Under the pieces are notes generated by a model. It did not search any database and was not told where the DNA came from. It saw nothing but the letters and a program-made list of their open reading frames with translations. Shown here in pieces: positions 5,360 through 6,253 of a stretch of 6,253 nucleotides of DNA (position 1 is its first letter; each line of letters opens with the position of its first letter). Source of the stretch: an uncultured Treponema sp. GTDB taxonomy: Bacteria; Spirochaetota; Spirochaetia; Treponematales; Treponemataceae. The DNA is taken from contig CALAUH010000293.1 in NCBI GenBank assembly GCA_937892225.1, forward strand, positions 1-6,253. The letters run 5' to 3'. Made by a program: the position numbers and the translations under genes.

Positions 5360-6253
5360 TTATTTAATTATTCTATTTTTGAAAAAATTGATAGAATCAT
5401 AATCTTCTAAAATATGTAACTGTTTAAATTGATTATTATGTGTTCGATCTTTGTATTTTTTATAATCAGCAAATGTGTCTTTAGTAAGTTTATAAATACG
5501 AGGTTTAGATAATAATCCACGGTCAGAAAAAATAGTAAAATATTCGCAGTTATTCTTTAACTTTGTGTTTAATACATTTTCTGCTTTCTTTATATCAAAG
5601 TCTGAATTAGACTCAATGAAAAAATCATAACCTATTGGAGAAGATGTATTAATTGTAACAGAGTAATCAATAATATTTGTAGAAAGTTCTTTGAATGTAT
5701 CTGTTATCGCAGTTGTAATATCATCAATAGTTACTTTTTCTCCCATTATATTAAGACATTGACTTTCCCGTCGAACAAAAGAAATTAATGGACAACCGTT
5801 TAGAGTATCATTGATTTTAACAATATCATGCATATTATAACGATATAAACCTGATTGATTTGTAATAATTATTCTATATTCTTGACCGACTACAACTTCA
5901 TCAAGATTTTTGGTTTTGGAATAATCATTTTCATCAAGAGGTAAAAATTCGTAAAAACAGTTTTCCAGAACAGGCAGAGAATTTTCACAATTATTTTTTA
6001 GACAAAGAGAAAATAAACCTTCAGATGTACTATATCCATACATATATGCATTTATATCATCTGTAAAATAATATTTTAATTTATCATAATAAATCTTAAA
6101 TCCACCGTTTGCTATTCCTGCAAAACCACTAAAAGATTTCCATAATCTTGGAACTATACCTTTAAAACCCTGACTGAAAATTTGAGTTAATTCATCAGCA
6201 CGTTCCGGTTTTGGTTTTATTTTTTTTAATAATGTTTTTTTTATTTTTTCTGA
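5360..6253 (-). CDS. GH3-auxin-responsive-promoter-family protein (acyl-adenylate ligase-like), C-terminal part, 5' end outside window
   Basis: The visible 297 residues belong to the family named after plant GH3 acyl-acid amido synthetases, adenylate-forming enzymes that join carboxylic acids to amino acids. Bacterial members are common, and their substrates are mostly unknown. The frame is open to the right edge, and the codons upstream of the Met at 6043 are family-like (GFKIYYDKLKYYF), so that Met is internal. Marks, numbered from the window edge: YGYSTSEG (72-79), the YxxxEG motif; SGLYRYNMHDIV (134-145), with the conserved Tyr-Arg-Tyr and Asp of the nucleotide-binding block; FVRRESQCLNIMGEK (159-173), the hinge and GEK region; then a small C-terminal alpha/beta lid. 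The family is about 500-550 residues, so the N-terminal phosphate-binding loop is not visible. Its stop lies 2 bp from that of the convergent GH43 gene. The name GH3 here is unrelated to glycoside hydrolase family 3. Confidence 0.85.
   Translation of the reverse strand, partial: SEKIKKTLLKKIKPKPERADELTQIFSQGFKGIVPRLWKSFSGFAGIANGGFKIYYDKLKYYFTDDINAYMYGYSTSEGLFSLCLKNNCENSLPVLENCFYEFLPLDENDYSKTKNLDEVVVGQEYRIIITNQSGLYRYNMHDIVKINDTLNGCPLISFVRRESQCLNIMGEKVTIDDITTAITDTFKELSTNIIDYSVTINTSSPIGYDFFIESNSDFDIKKAENVLNTKLKNNCEYFTIFSDRGLLSKPRIYKLTKDTFADYKKYKDRTHNNQFKQLHILEDYDSINFFKNRIIK

Overview
The window is strongly A+T-rich and holds six protein genes plus one apparent stand-alone RNA gene. Codon choice favours A/T third positions. 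The lipoprotein signal has a relaxed, spirochaete-like lipobox, and the gene mix includes a GH43 beta-xylosidase and a bacterial GH3-auxin-family protein. Together these fit a host-associated, plant-polysaccharide-using Treponema or relative. That assignment is inference from gene content; no rRNA or other phylogenetic marker is complete here.

Layout, left to right. (1) 2-511, +: the C-terminal end of the transcription-repair coupling factor Mfd. (2) 512-926: a gap with no protein gene. Its minus strand carries a promoter, about 200 nt of hairpin-rich sequence and a strong intrinsic terminator, which I read as an unassigned non-coding RNA. Two plus-strand promoters for the next gene follow. 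(3) 927-2168, +: a CPA2-type cation/proton antiporter. (4) 2169-2314: a long inverted repeat acting as a probable shared terminator, next to what may be a frameshifted tail of the antiporter. (5) 2315-2983, -: a YhhN/TMEM86-family membrane protein (lysoplasmalogenase-like). (6) 2984-3184: an A+T-rich divergent promoter region. (7) 3185-3733, +: a small lipoprotein of unknown function, closed by a textbook terminator. (8) 3828-5357, +: a cytoplasmic GH43 glycosidase with a C-terminal beta-sandwich domain, driven from a promoter that abuts the preceding terminator. (9) 5360-6253, -: the C-terminal part of a GH3-auxin-responsive-promoter-family protein, cut by the window edge. It converges on the GH43 gene with only 2 bp between stop codons.

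Most genes look singly transcribed: orientation changes often, and intergenic promoters and hairpins separate them. There is no sign of a shared operon or pathway. GH43 would serve catabolism of imported xylo-oligosaccharides, the antiporter ion and pH homeostasis, and YhhN ether-lipid turnover. I see no phage, insertion sequence, CRISPR array, tRNA or rRNA. The item most worth following up is the minus-strand RNA at about 560-767. It has several competing pairings, four AGGA motifs in predicted unpaired stretches, and a six-codon mini-ORF behind a perfect Shine-Dalgarno sequence.
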